Assembly (NCBI GenBank): GCA_022825855.1
Contig: JAJDWB010000013.1
Span: 1 to 64,000 of the forward strand
Direction: 5' to 3'
Source: Dehalococcoidia bacterium
Lineage (GTDB): Bacteria; Chloroflexota; Dehalococcoidia; Bin125
DNA: 64,000 nucleotides
Below, piece by piece: positions 16,624 to 25,736 of this stretch. Numbering within the stretch: the stretch's first letter is position 1; each line of letters begins with the position of its first letter. Below the pieces are notes generated by a model. It was given only the letters and a program-made list of their open reading frames with translations, was not told the origin of the DNA and did no database searches. Made by a program: the position numbers and the translations under genes.

Positions 16624-17355
16624 CTCCCCTCGTACCTCAGCAATCTGCTCAGCCGTAAATCTCACATTCGCCGGCTCATTCCGCTTGCCCCGACGCGGCT
16701 GCGGGCTGAGGTAGGGGCAGTCGGTCTCGACCACAATGGCGTCCAGTGGAAGCGACTTGGCGGCTTCGCGGAGGGCGTGGTTCTTCGGATACGTGACCGG
16801 CCCGGCGAAGGAGATCAGGAAGCCGAGATCGTGGTATCGGTGGGCGAGGTCGGCGTCGCCGGAGAAGCAGTGGATCACGCCGATCGGCGCTTCGCGCCGT
16901 CGGCGGGCGGCCCACTCCGACAGCACGCCGTAGCACTCCTCGTGGGCGTCTCGCGAGTGGATCACGACGGGGAGGTTGAGTTCGTCTGCGAGGGCGAGCT
17001 GGGCCGTGAAGGCGGCGTACTGGTCGTCGTGCGGGGAGAGATTGCGGTAGAAGTCGAGGCCGATCTCTCCGATGGCGACGACCTTCGGGTGAGCGGCCAG
17101 GCGCTGGAACTCGGACTCGATCTCTGCGTTCCAGTCCTTCGCGTCGTGGGGATGCACGCCGAGCGTGGCCCAGACGTGGTCGTACTGCTCGGCGACGGCG
17201 AGGGCGTTGCGGCTGTCTTCGAGCGAACAGCCGATCGTGACGATGCGCTCGACGCCGGCCTCGCGGGCGCGAGCCATGACCTCGGGCAGGTCGTCGCCGA
17301 TCCAGGGGTCGTGCAGGTGAGCGTGGGTGTCGAAGAGCCCAGGTGACGCGCTCAC
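16564..17355 (-). CDS. tatD: TatD family metal-dependent deoxyribonuclease
   Basis: TatD proteins are TIM-barrel metal-dependent hydrolases acting on DNA ends. The 263-residue product shows the full metal set: FDTHAHLHD, GVHPHD, the Glu of AIGEIGLDFYR, VIHSRDA, HCFSGD and the Asp of VETDCPYLSPQP. GTG at 17355 is the start because it overlaps the metG stop (GTGA) and the family begins there. The 3' end overlaps the convergent DUF4268 gene by 60 bases. metG-tatD is a common bacterial gene pair. Confidence 0.92.
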   Translation of the reverse strand: MSASPGLFDTHAHLHDPWIGDDLPEVMARAREAGVERIVTIGCSLEDSRNALAVAEQYDHVWATLGVHPHDAKDWNAEIESEFQRLAAHPKVVAIGEIGLDFYRNLSPHDDQYAAFTAQLALADELNLPVVIHSRDAHEECYGVLSEWAARRRREAPIGVIHCFSGDADLAHRYHDLGFLISFAGPVTYPKNHALREAAKSLPLDAIVVETDCPYLSPQPRRGKRNEPANVRFTAEQIAEVRGESVDVVAEQSAFNALGLFRI

Positions 17356-19019
17356 GTGCCCAGCCTGGCCTCTTCTTCCTCGACGATCGAGGGGTCGAGC
17401 TTCTTGAACAGCGGCGTCGGTTTCTGCAACTGGTCGCCGGGACGCAGCGCGTGCATCTGCCAGCCGAGGTCGTCGATGCTGCCCTCGGTGTTGAGCATCT
17501 CGTGCAGCCGCTGGCAACTGAAGGGCAGGTAGGGCGCGAGCGCGGTGCGCAGCGCGGCGATCACGTTGAGCGCCGTGTAGAGGCTGCGCGCGGCGGCCTG
17601 CTTGTCCGTCTTGACGGCCTGCCAGGGCGCGGTCTGGTCGAGGTAGCGGTTGGCTTCCTGCGCGAGCGCGAAGGCCTGCTGAATGCCCTGGCGCAGGTGG
17701 ACCGCCTCGATCGACTGTCCGACCTGCTCCAGTCCCGATTGCGCCCGGTCCAGCATCCGCGTGGCGTCGCGGTCGAGTGGGCCCGGGTCGGGGACTTGCG
17801 CGTCGAAGTGGCGGTTGATCAGCGAAAGCACGCGGTTGACCAGGTTGCCCCAGGTGGCGACCAGCTCGTCGTTGTTGCGGCGCAGGAACTCCGACCAGGA
17901 GAAGTCGGAATCGGCGGTCTCGGGCATCTGCGCGGCGAGCGCGTAGCGCAGCGGGTCGGGGTCGTAGCGGGTCAGGTAGTCGTTGACCCAGACCGCCCAG
18001 CGCTGCGAGGTGCTGGCCTTGGAGCCGCTCATCGTGATGTACTGGTTGGCCGGCACGTCGTAGGGCAGGTGGAAGCCGCCGGCGCCGAGCAGGATCGCGG
18101 GCCAGATGATCGTGTGGAAGGGGACGTTGTCCTTGCCGATGAAGTTGTAGATGCGCGCGTCGTCCGACTGCCAGAAATCGCGCCAGGACTCAGGGTCGCC
18201 GTTGGTATTGGCCCACTCGACGGTGGCCGAGAGATAGCCGATCACGGCCTCGAACCAGACGTAGATGCGCTTGTTCTCCCAGCCCTCCAGCGGCACCGGC
18301 ACGCCCCAGTCGATGTCGCGGGTGATGGCGCGATCCTGCAGACCCTCGCGCAGCATCCCGCGCGAGAAGTTGAGCACGTGGGTGCGCCAGAAGTCCTTGT
18401 CCCGGTCGAGCCACTCCGCCAGCGGCTCCTCAAACGCGGTCAGGCGCAGGAAGTAGTGCTCGGAGCTGCGCAGCTCGGGCGTCGCGCCGGTATTGCGCGA
18501 GCGCGGGTTGATCAGGTCGATGGCGTCGAGCTGGCGGCCGCAGGTGTCGCACTGGTCGCCGCGGGCGCTCTGGTCGTCGCAGTGCGGGCACTCGCCCTCG
18601 ATGTAGCGGTCGGGCAGGAAGCGCCGCGCTTCGGGGTCGTAGAACAGGTCCTGGGTCTGCTTGTAGAGGTAGTCGTGCTCGAGCAGCGCGTTGAACAGGC
18701 CGTGGACGACTTCCTCGTGGTTGTCGGTCATCGTCGTGGTGAAGGTGTCGAACGAGATGCCCATCCCGTTCCAGGTGTCGAGGATCGACTGGTGGTACTC
18801 GGCCACGACCTCGCCCGGCGTGCGGCCCTCGTCGTCGGCGCGGACGGTGATCGGCGTGCCGTGCGCGTCGGAGCCGGAGACCATCGCCACGCGGTTGCCG
18901 CGGATGCGGTGGTAGCGCGCGAAGATGTCGGCGGGCAGGTATGCGCCGCCGAGCTGTCCGTGGTGAATCGGGCCGTTGGCGTAGGGCCAGGCCACGCAGA
19001 CGAGGATGTTGTCGCTCAT
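17352..19019 (-). CDS. metG: Methionine-tRNA ligase
   Basis: MetG charges tRNA-Met. The 555-residue class I synthetase has the N-terminal PYANGPI segment, but its HIGH signature reads HHGQ. GSDAHGTP follows, then a zinc knuckle (CPHC and CDTC), and a KMSKS-type loop reading SKASTS. The anticodon-binding region contains NLVNRVLSLINRHF. Both signatures still fit the loose patterns (HxGx and KxSxS). There is no C-terminal tRNA-binding (EMAP) domain. TACCCT lies six bases before the ATG, suggesting its own leaderless transcript. Confidence 0.94.
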   Translation of the reverse strand: MSDNILVCVAWPYANGPIHHGQLGGAYLPADIFARYHRIRGNRVAMVSGSDAHGTPITVRADDEGRTPGEVVAEYHQSILDTWNGMGISFDTFTTTMTDNHEEVVHGLFNALLEHDYLYKQTQDLFYDPEARRFLPDRYIEGECPHCDDQSARGDQCDTCGRQLDAIDLINPRSRNTGATPELRSSEHYFLRLTAFEEPLAEWLDRDKDFWRTHVLNFSRGMLREGLQDRAITRDIDWGVPVPLEGWENKRIYVWFEAVIGYLSATVEWANTNGDPESWRDFWQSDDARIYNFIGKDNVPFHTIIWPAILLGAGGFHLPYDVPANQYITMSGSKASTSQRWAVWVNDYLTRYDPDPLRYALAAQMPETADSDFSWSEFLRRNNDELVATWGNLVNRVLSLINRHFDAQVPDPGPLDRDATRMLDRAQSGLEQVGQSIEAVHLRQGIQQAFALAQEANRYLDQTAPWQAVKTDKQAAARSLYTALNVIAALRTALAPYLPFSCQRLHEMLNTEGSIDDLGWQMHALRPGDQLQKPTPLFKKLDPSIVEEEEARLGT

Positions 19020-19025
19020 GGCTCT

Positions 19026-19031
19026 AGGGTA
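19026..19031 (-). promoter_or_regulatory. Predicted -10 box for leaderless metG
   Basis: TACCCT on the minus strand ends six bases before the metG ATG, with no purine-rich ribosome binding site between. The position would place the mRNA 5' end at the start codon. Confidence 0.4.
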
Positions 19032-19064
19032 GGCGCTGATTCCGTTTGGCAGGCCGCAGACACG

Positions 19065-19895
19065 TCAACGATCCTGAGCGAACGGCCAGAGGCCATAGAC
19101 GTCGCGTCGCGGGCGGCCCGACTGCTGGGCGACGTGGCGGGCGGCCTGCGAGCGCGACGCGCCCTGCGCGGCGGCCTCCGCCAGCGCGTCGGCGATCTCG
19201 GCGTCGGTCCATTGCGGCTCTGCGCCGGCGGGCGGGACGATCAGCAGGGTGAACTCGCCGCGCGGCTCGGGGAACTCGTCCAGCGCCTCGGCCGGCGAAC
19301 CAGACCAGATTTGTTCGTGCAGCTTGGTCAGCTCGCGGCCGACGGTGAGCTGCGCGCCGGGCATGATCCGCGCGAGCTGTTCGAGCGTGGCCCGCAGCCG
19401 CCGGGGCGCCTCGAACACGATTGTGGGCCGGCCCTGCTCGGACAGCTCGACCAGCGTGCGGCGCACGGCGGCGGGCTTGCGCGGCAGGAAGCCGTAGTGG
19501 CGCAGGTCCGACCCGGCGAGGCCGGCGGCGCTCCAGAGGGTCGCGCCGGCCGACGCGCCGGGGATCGGCGCGACGGTCAGGCCGGCCTCGCGGGCGGCGG
19601 CGACGACGGCGTGCGCCGGGTCGCTGAGTCCGGGCGTGCCGGCGTCGGAGACGATCGCGATGGACTCGCCGGCGCGCAGCCGCTCGACCAGTTGCCGCGG
19701 CTCGGGCCCGCGGTCGTGGTAGGCGGCAACCGGCGTGTCAATCTCGAAGTGGCGCAGCAGCGTCAGCGCGACGGGAACATGCTCGGCGGCAATCAGGTCG
19801 ACCTCGCGCAGGGCGCGGAGGGCGCGCAGCGTGATGTCCTCGAGGTTGCCGATCGGGGTGGCGACGACATAGAGGGTCCCAGGGTCGGAGGGCAT
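19065..19895 (-). CDS. rsmI: 16S rRNA (cytidine-2'-O)-methyltransferase RsmI
   Basis: RsmI methylates C1402 of 16S rRNA using S-adenosylmethionine. The 276-residue product has the TP-methylase fold with LYVVATPIGNLEDITLRA, the SDAGTPGLSDPA loop, PIPGASA and FEAPRRL. The usual AAEDTR segment reads AAEHVPVAL, so one conserved loop is altered. ATG at 19895 is chosen because the family starts at LYVVATPIGN and TACAGT lies six bases upstream. A longer frame into the repeat region upstream is not supported. It precedes metG by 45 bases. Confidence 0.92.
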   Translation of the reverse strand: MPSDPGTLYVVATPIGNLEDITLRALRALREVDLIAAEHVPVALTLLRHFEIDTPVAAYHDRGPEPRQLVERLRAGESIAIVSDAGTPGLSDPAHAVVAAAREAGLTVAPIPGASAGATLWSAAGLAGSDLRHYGFLPRKPAAVRRTLVELSEQGRPTIVFEAPRRLRATLEQLARIMPGAQLTVGRELTKLHEQIWSGSPAEALDEFPEPRGEFTLLIVPPAGAEPQWTDAEIADALAEAAAQGASRSQAARHVAQQSGRPRRDVYGLWPFAQDR

Positions 19896-19901
19896 GCGGT
19901 C

Positions 19902-19907
19902 ACTGTA
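19902..19907 (-). promoter_or_regulatory. Predicted -10 box for leaderless rsmI
   Basis: TACAGT on the minus strand ends six bases before the rsmI ATG, and there is no ribosome binding site. This is one of several TAnnnT boxes at the same distance from a start codon in this window. Confidence 0.45.
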
Positions 19908-19928
19908 GGGGTCGGCGGTGACGCCGCC

Positions 19929-19948
19929 CCCTCTCCCGAGGGAGAGGG
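19929..19948. repeat. Palindromic repeat, copy 1
   Basis: CCCTCTCCC and GGGAGAGGG form a perfect 9-bp stem around a 2-base loop. This is the first of four copies that bracket the orphan HTH gene. A degenerate GC-rich stretch with GGGTGAGGG-like sequence links it to copy 2. Confidence 0.85.
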
Positions 19949-20066
19949 TTAGAGCCTGCCCCCGCGAAGACGGGGGGTGAGGGCCCTCCTTCGCGCCACC
20001 GCGGGTCCTACTCTCTCCCCCCTTCCAGGGGGGAGATGTCACGGAGTGACAGAGGGGGTTCCGTTC

Positions 20067-20087
20067 CCCTCTCCCCGAGGGAGAGGG
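20067..20087. repeat. Palindromic repeat, copy 2
   Basis: The same 9-bp stem as copy 1 with loop CGA, followed by CTAGGGTGAGGG. Copies 2 and 3 share this tail, so they are in the same orientation on either side of the HTH gene. Confidence 0.85.
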
Positions 20088-20186
20088 CTAGGGTGAGGGC
20101 CCCTCCGCAAACCACGACACAACACCGAACACACATTCATGTACAGTGACAAGAACATCTGTCTGACCAAGAAGGAGGCCCCAACC

Positions 20187-20873
20187 ATGCACATCACCCC
20201 CAAGCGCCGACGCCGAGCCATGCGCGTCCACTACCTCACCCAGCGCGCCAAGTCCCAGAAGGACATCGCCGAGCAGCTCAACGTCTCCAAGGCTACCGTC
20301 CGCGCAGACTTACAACTGGTCGAGACCCACTGGGCCAGCATCGCCTCAGCCGCAGCCGACGACCTGCTCCTGGAATCCCTCTCCCTGCTCCAAATCCGGC
20401 TCTCCCTCGCGATCAAGAGCGACGACGTCGCCAACCAGATCAGCCGCCTCACCTCGGTCGAGTTCCTCCGCGCCCGCGACGCCCAGGAGAGCCAGCTCAA
20501 CACTCTCGCCCGAGAAATCCGCCGCACCGCCCAGGAAGTCCAGCGCCGCGCCGCGCAGCGACCCGACCAGCCCGAGCTCTACCAGGAGGATGCGCAAGAC
20601 TTGTCAGAAACCACGCCGGAATCAGCACAAATTGATCCCCCCGATCTCACGATCTCCAGTCCAGAGCAGGAAATCGCGGTGGATCAGCCCGAAACAGAAA
20701 AAATCCCCGCCGACCCCGACCTCGACGCCCTGATCGAGGAAGCCGTCCAGCATTTCCCCCACCTCAAGGGCAAATCCCCCGACCAGATCGTCCTGTTCCT
20801 CGACCGGATCACCAACCCCGAAGCTCCGGAATCGGAGTATCCAGCCGAAATCTACGCCGAAGCCGCCGGCTGA
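20187..20873 (+). CDS. Orphan helix-turn-helix DNA-binding protein
   Basis: The 228-residue soluble protein starts with a basic patch (KRRRRAMRVHYL), then a helix-turn-helix, QKDIAEQLNVSKATVRADLQ, of the DeoR or small-terminase kind. A long charged helical region with coiled-coil character follows, and an acidic, Pro-rich C-terminal half ends with a helix containing EEAVQHFPHLKGKSPDQIV. No enzymatic domain is visible. ATG at 20187 is preferred to an ATG 16 codons upstream because AAGGAGG lies nine bases before it. Codons favour C at the third position, unlike the G-ending neighbours, and two palindromic repeats flank each side. It may be a regulator or a remnant of a mobile element; no partner gene is present. 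Confidence 0.7.
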   Translation: MHITPKRRRRAMRVHYLTQRAKSQKDIAEQLNVSKATVRADLQLVETHWASIASAAADDLLLESLSLLQIRLSLAIKSDDVANQISRLTSVEFLRARDAQESQLNTLAREIRRTAQEVQRRAAQRPDQPELYQEDAQDLSETTPESAQIDPPDLTISSPEQEIAVDQPETEKIPADPDLDALIEEAVQHFPHLKGKSPDQIVLFLDRITNPEAPESEYPAEIYAEAAG

Positions 20874-20922
20874 CAGGAATCCCCGTCCCCGATTCATTCG
20901 GAGACCTGCTCGGGTTCCGGCT

Positions 20923-20943
20923 CCCTCTCCCTTTGGGAGAGGG
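20923..20943. repeat. Palindromic repeat, copy 3
   Basis: CCCTCTCCC and GGGAGAGGG around the loop TTT, followed by CTGGGGTGAGGG. It lies about 50 bases after the HTH gene stop. Confidence 0.85.
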
Positions 20944-21003
20944 CTGGGGTGAGGGTTCCGGGGCGGAGGGGGGTCCGCCGCCTCCGGAGCGCCCTCACCC
21001 TCT

Positions 21004-21024
21004 CCCTCTCCCTCGGGGAGAGGG
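21004..21024. repeat. Palindromic repeat, copy 4 (inverted orientation)
   Basis: The same stem with loop TCG. Here the CCCTCACCC tail is on the left, so this copy is inverted relative to copies 2 and 3. Copies 3 and 4 form a head-to-head pair downstream of the HTH gene. Confidence 0.85.
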
Positions 21025-21163
21025 GACCGGAGCGAGATTGCCGGGCCTGTTCGGTTGTTTACGAAGGGTTGGCGGCGGGTCGGTTATCTTATGCCTACCG
21101 GTGAAGCAGGACAGGCGGCTGTCAACGTGCTTGTTTGCACGGGACACTGGGATCAGACGAACC

Positions 21164-21186
21164 GAGCGCGGCCTTGTGCCGCGCTC
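21164..21186 (+). promoter_or_regulatory. Hairpin in the long guaB3 leader
   Basis: GAGCGCGGC and GCCGCGCTC make a perfect 9-bp stem with a 5-base loop, 75 bases before the guaB3 start. There is no T run after it, so it is not a standard terminator. The gap from 21025 to 21260 holds no gene. It contains this hairpin and a further GC-rich self-complementary stretch (about 21188-21225). No known riboswitch class was recognised. The leader could be a transcript structure or another repeat remnant. Confidence 0.4.
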
Positions 21187-21260
21187 ATGCGTTTAACGCC
21201 GGAACGCCGGTCTGGCGCCACGGCCGCTCGCAGCCGCACGCAGCTCAAAGGGGGAGCCAG

Positions 21261-22481
21261 ATGACCACATTGACGCATCACGAACCACTCACCCCGGGAC
21301 AGGAGCTGGTGCAGGGCGCGTACGAGTCGGGCCTGCCACCGATGGGGCAGCCGCGGCGCAAGACGCTGCAAGAGGCCTACGGGTTCGACGACGTGGCGAT
21401 CGTGCCCGGCGCGCTGACGATCAATCCGGAGTTGACCGACGTCTCGACCGAACTGGCGGGGCAACGGCTGGAGATTCCGATCCTGGCGGCGGCGATGGAC
21501 GCGGTGGTTGACCCGAACTTCGCGATCGAGGTCGGACGCCGGGGCGGTATGGCGGTGCTCAACCTGGAAGGGCTGCAGTGCCGCTTCGAGGATCCGGTCG
21601 AGGTGCTGGAGGAGGTCGCGGCGAGCGACACGGAGACGGCGACCGAGATTTTGCAGCGCGCCTACACGACCCCGATTCGCGAGGAGCTGGTCGGCCGGCG
21701 GGTGCAGGAGATCAAGGACGGCGGGGCGCTGGCGGCGGTCTCGGTGACGCCGCCCAACGCGAAGCGGCTGGCGCCGGTGGTCAAGGAGGCGGACGCGGAC
21801 GTGTTCGTGGTCCAGTCGACGGTGACCACGGCGCGGCACTACTCGCGCTCGCAGCGCGGGCTGATCCTGCGCGAGCTGATCGCCGAAGTCGGGATTCCCA
21901 CGCTGGTCGGCAACACGGTCGGCTTCGAGGCATCGCTGGAGCTGATGGACGAGGGCATCGCCGGCCTGCTGGTCGGCGTCGGGCCGGGCGCGGCCTGCAC
22001 CTCGCGCGAGGTGCTGGGCATCGGCGTGCCGCAGGTCTCGGCGACGATCGAGTGCGCCTACGCGCGCGACGTCTACTACGAGCGCACGGGGCGCTACGTG
22101 CCGATCATCACCGACGGCGGGATACGCACGGGCGGCGATTTCTGCAAGTCGCTGGTTTCGGGCGCGGACGCCGTGATGATCGGCTCGCCGTTCGCAGGCG
22201 CGCTGGAGGCGCCCGGCCGCGGCTTCCACTGGGGCATGGCGACGCCGCACGCTGAGTTGCCGCGCGGCGTGCGCGTGCATGTCGGTCAGCACACGACGCT
22301 CGACCGTTTGCTCTTCGGTCCGACCTCGCGCACCGATGGGACGGAAAATCTGATCGGCGCGCTGCGAACCTGCATGGGCAGCGTCGGCGCGGAGACGATC
22401 CGCGAGTTGCAGCAGACGGAGATGGTGATCGCTCCGGCGATCAAGACCGAGGGCAAGCGCTACCAGATGATGCGGGACTAG
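21261..22481 (+). CDS. guaB3: GuaB3 family IMP dehydrogenase-related protein
   Basis: The 406-residue TIM-barrel protein lacks the CBS domains of ordinary GuaB and matches the GuaB3 group: LPPMGQPRRKTLQEAYGFDDVAIVPG at the start, AAAMDAVVDPNFAIEVGRRGGMAVLNLEGL, then GPGAACTSREVLGIGVPQ with the catalytic-type Cys loop, TDGGIRTGGDFCKSLVSGADAVMIGSP and GRGFHWGMATPH. GuaB3 proteins are widespread in actinobacteria and relatives; a reaction on GMP or IMP is likely but the exact role here is inferred. The ATG at 21261 has a GGGGGA ribosome binding site. Confidence 0.88.
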   Translation: MTTLTHHEPLTPGQELVQGAYESGLPPMGQPRRKTLQEAYGFDDVAIVPGALTINPELTDVSTELAGQRLEIPILAAAMDAVVDPNFAIEVGRRGGMAVLNLEGLQCRFEDPVEVLEEVAASDTETATEILQRAYTTPIREELVGRRVQEIKDGGALAAVSVTPPNAKRLAPVVKEADADVFVVQSTVTTARHYSRSQRGLILRELIAEVGIPTLVGNTVGFEASLELMDEGIAGLLVGVGPGAACTSREVLGIGVPQVSATIECAYARDVYYERTGRYVPIITDGGIRTGGDFCKSLVSGADAVMIGSPFAGALEAPGRGFHWGMATPHAELPRGVRVHVGQHTTLDRLLFGPTSRTDGTENLIGALRTCMGSVGAETIRELQQTEMVIAPAIKTEGKRYQMMRD

Positions 22482-22500
22482 AGCCCGATCTGCCTCCGTC

Positions 22501-22524
22501 ATTGCCGCGCTCCGTCGCGGCAAT
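22501..22524. terminator. Inverted repeat between convergent genes
   Basis: ATTGCCGCG and CGCGGCAAT form a perfect 9-bp stem with a 6-base loop, 20 bases after the guaB3 stop. A second stem follows at 22564-22580. It lies between two convergent genes and could end transcription from both sides, but there is no T run, so it may instead be a repetitive extragenic palindrome. Confidence 0.45.
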
Positions 22525-22563
22525 CTCGCTGAGCGCGAGCAGAGCAGCGAGCGCGTCGAGATA

Positions 22564-22580
22564 CCCGCGGCAAGCGCGGG
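22564..22580. repeat. Short palindrome CCCGCG-N5-CGCGGG
   Basis: A 6-bp stem with loop GCAAG, followed by CATGACGGG. It lies 16 bases after the stop of the convergent serine hydrolase gene. It may act together with the hairpin at 22501 as a bidirectional stop or be a member of a dispersed repeat family. Confidence 0.4.
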
Positions 22581-22595
22581 CATGACGGGAAGACA

Positions 22596-23768
22596 TCACA
22601 GCGCCTCGTAGAACAGATCCAGCAGCTTTCGGGTGTGGCGGTGCTGCCAGCCGCCGCGGCCCTGGTTCATGACATAACCCCAGCCGACTCGGGCGTCGGG
22701 GTCGGCGAAGGCGAGCGAGCCGCCGCCGCCGAAGTGGCCGAAGGTGCGCGGGTTGGGTCCGAGCGGGCGCTCGCTCATGGTCATCTGGAAGCCGGAGGCG
22801 AAGCGCGTGGGCCGGCCGAGGATGCGGTCGACGCCGTAGACTTGCTCGGCCGACATGCGCTCGATGGTGTCGGGATCGAGCACGTGGACGCCGTCGAGCC
22901 GGCCGTCGCGGGCCAGCGCGCCGAAGAGCCGGGCGACGCCCCTGGCGGCGCCGTGACCGGTGGTTGAGGGGAACTCGGCGGCGCGGTACTCGCGGGTGTT
23001 CTGCGAGCCGGGTCCGCTCTGGATGTGGGGCGGATTGCGTCCGCCGAGCGTCTGCAGGGCGCTGGGCGGGGCGCGGCGCAAGTCGGGCGGCTGCTGGATC
23101 GGCAGCATGTCGGCGGTGCGGGCGTCGTGTTCGGGCCTGGTGCCGAAGTGGAAGTCGAGGTCGATCGGCTCGCTCAGGTCGGCCTGCAGATGGCGGCCGA
23201 TCGAGCGTCCGGTGATCCGGCGGATGACCTCGCCGATCAGGAAGCCCTGCGTGTTCGAGTGATAGCCGTGGGCCGTGCCGGGCGGCCACCAGGGCTCCTG
23301 CTCGGCGAGCGCCGAGGTCATCACGTCCCAATCGAGCATGGCTCCGCGCGGCAGCGGCTTGCGGATCGCAGCGAGCCCGCTCTGGTGGGTGAGGATCCAG
23401 CGGACGGGGATGTCGGCCTTGCCGTTCTGAGCGAACTCGGGCCAGTAGTCGGCGACGCGGCGGTCGATGTCGAGTTCGCCGCGCTCGGCGAGCCGCCAGG
23501 AGAGGATGGCGCAGATCGCCTTCCCCACGGAGTAGCAGCAGACAATCGTGTCCTCGGCCCAGGGCCTGGAGTGCGCGGCGTCGGTCCAGCCGCCGTAGAG
23601 GTCGATGACGAGTTCGCCGTCCAGCGTGACGGCGAGGGCGGCGCCGGTCTCGGAGCGGTCGACGAAGTTCTGCCGAAACTGCTCGCGGACGGCGTTGAAG
23701 CGGGGATCGCAGTAGCCCTGCACCGGCGCGTCGGCGGGCGAGGCGAGGGGTTGGTCGGAGTCGGTCAT
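22596..23768 (-). CDS. Serine hydrolase of the class C beta-lactamase fold
   Basis: The 390-residue product belongs to the penicillin-binding-protein/beta-lactamase-like esterases. The catalytic SxxK is in CCYSVGKAICAIL, and the Tyr motif is YHSNTQGFLIGEVI. A late HFGGGGSLAFADPDARVGWGYVMNQ matches the third motif region (HxG type). No signal peptide is seen, so it is probably cytoplasmic; an esterase is more likely than an antibiotic resistance enzyme. It overlaps prmC by four bases and ends the hisS-prfA-prmC operon. Confidence 0.87.
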   Translation of the reverse strand: MTDSDQPLASPADAPVQGYCDPRFNAVREQFRQNFVDRSETGAALAVTLDGELVIDLYGGWTDAAHSRPWAEDTIVCCYSVGKAICAILSWRLAERGELDIDRRVADYWPEFAQNGKADIPVRWILTHQSGLAAIRKPLPRGAMLDWDVMTSALAEQEPWWPPGTAHGYHSNTQGFLIGEVIRRITGRSIGRHLQADLSEPIDLDFHFGTRPEHDARTADMLPIQQPPDLRRAPPSALQTLGGRNPPHIQSGPGSQNTREYRAAEFPSTTGHGAARGVARLFGALARDGRLDGVHVLDPDTIERMSAEQVYGVDRILGRPTRFASGFQMTMSERPLGPNPRTFGHFGGGGSLAFADPDARVGWGYVMNQGRGGWQHRHTRKLLDLFYEAL

Positions 23769-24627
23769 CCGGCGATGATCCGGACGGCGCGGGGGCGCTG
23801 GCTGACGTCGTCGAGGACGGCGATGTCGGCGTTGGGCAGCATCTGGTGGGCGGCGTCGGCGATGGCCGACTCCTGGCCCGGGTCGACCTCGAGCACGGCG
23901 ATGCCGTTGGGGTGCAGCCTGGATGGCAACTGGGTGATCAGGCGGAGGATCAGCTCGGTGCCGCGGGTGCCGGGCGTGAGGGCGACGCGAGGTTCGTGCT
24001 CGGCGACTTCGGGTTCCAGCTCGTCCAGCCGCTCCTCGGGGATGTAGGGGAGGTTGGCGACGACGCAGTGGAAGGGTCCCGGCAGGGGCGTGAGCAGGTC
24101 GCCCTGGACGAAGGCGGCGTTGGGCCGGCGCAGCAGGCGGTTGGCGTTGTCGCGGGCGACGCGCAGGGCTTCGCGGGAGACGTCGCTGCAGATCAGGTTG
24201 ACGCCGCGGCGGTGCCGGGCGAGGGCGATGCCGACCGCGCCGGAGCCTGCGCCGACATCGGCGACGAGGGCGGAGCGGATGCGCGCCTGGCGCATGTGGT
24301 CGAGCGCCGCGTCAACGAGCAGTTCGGACTCGGGCCGGGGAATCAGCACGTCGGGCGTGACGTGGAATTCGAGGCGGTAGAACTCGCGGGTGCCGGTGAT
24401 GTAGGCGAGCGGCTTGCGGGTGGTGCGCTCGGCGAGCGCGGTCTGGAAGCGGTCCTGGGCGGCGGGGTCAACCTCGTCGGTCAGCGAGGCGTAGAGCTGG
24501 GCCCTGGTCAGGCCGGTGGCGTGGCGGAGCAGGACTTCGGCCTCGAAGCGGGCGTCGTCGATGCCGACGGATTCGAGTTCCGCGGCAGCGGCCAGCCAGA
24601 CGTCGCGGAGGATGGCCGGCGTGGTCA

Positions 24628-24628
<1 letters not shown>
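23765..24628 (-). CDS. prmC: Peptide chain release factor N5-glutamine methyltransferase
   Basis: PrmC methylates the GGQ glutamine of release factors. The 287-residue product has the helical N-terminal domain, the SAM-binding VADVGAGSGAVGIALA, and the substrate motif that is normally NPPY but here reads NLPYIPEERL. The location straight after prfA (stop and start overlap by one base) supports the call. Confidence 0.92.
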
Positions 24629-25728
<1,100 letters not shown>

Positions 25729-25736
25729 CTCGCTCC

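Noticed and set aside
16564-19952. A long plus-strand open frame over tatD, metG and rsmI
   Set aside because: It is antisense to three well-supported genes and its translation is low-complexity Val/Gly/Arg, as expected for a shadow in GC-rich DNA.
20874-21030. CRISPR-like repeats at the palindromes
   Set aside because: The repeats are irregularly spaced, only four in number and without equal-length spacers or cas genes.
22596-23768. A beta-lactamase resistance gene
   Set aside because: There is no signal peptide, and the gene sits in a translation-factor operon; the fold is also common in esterases.
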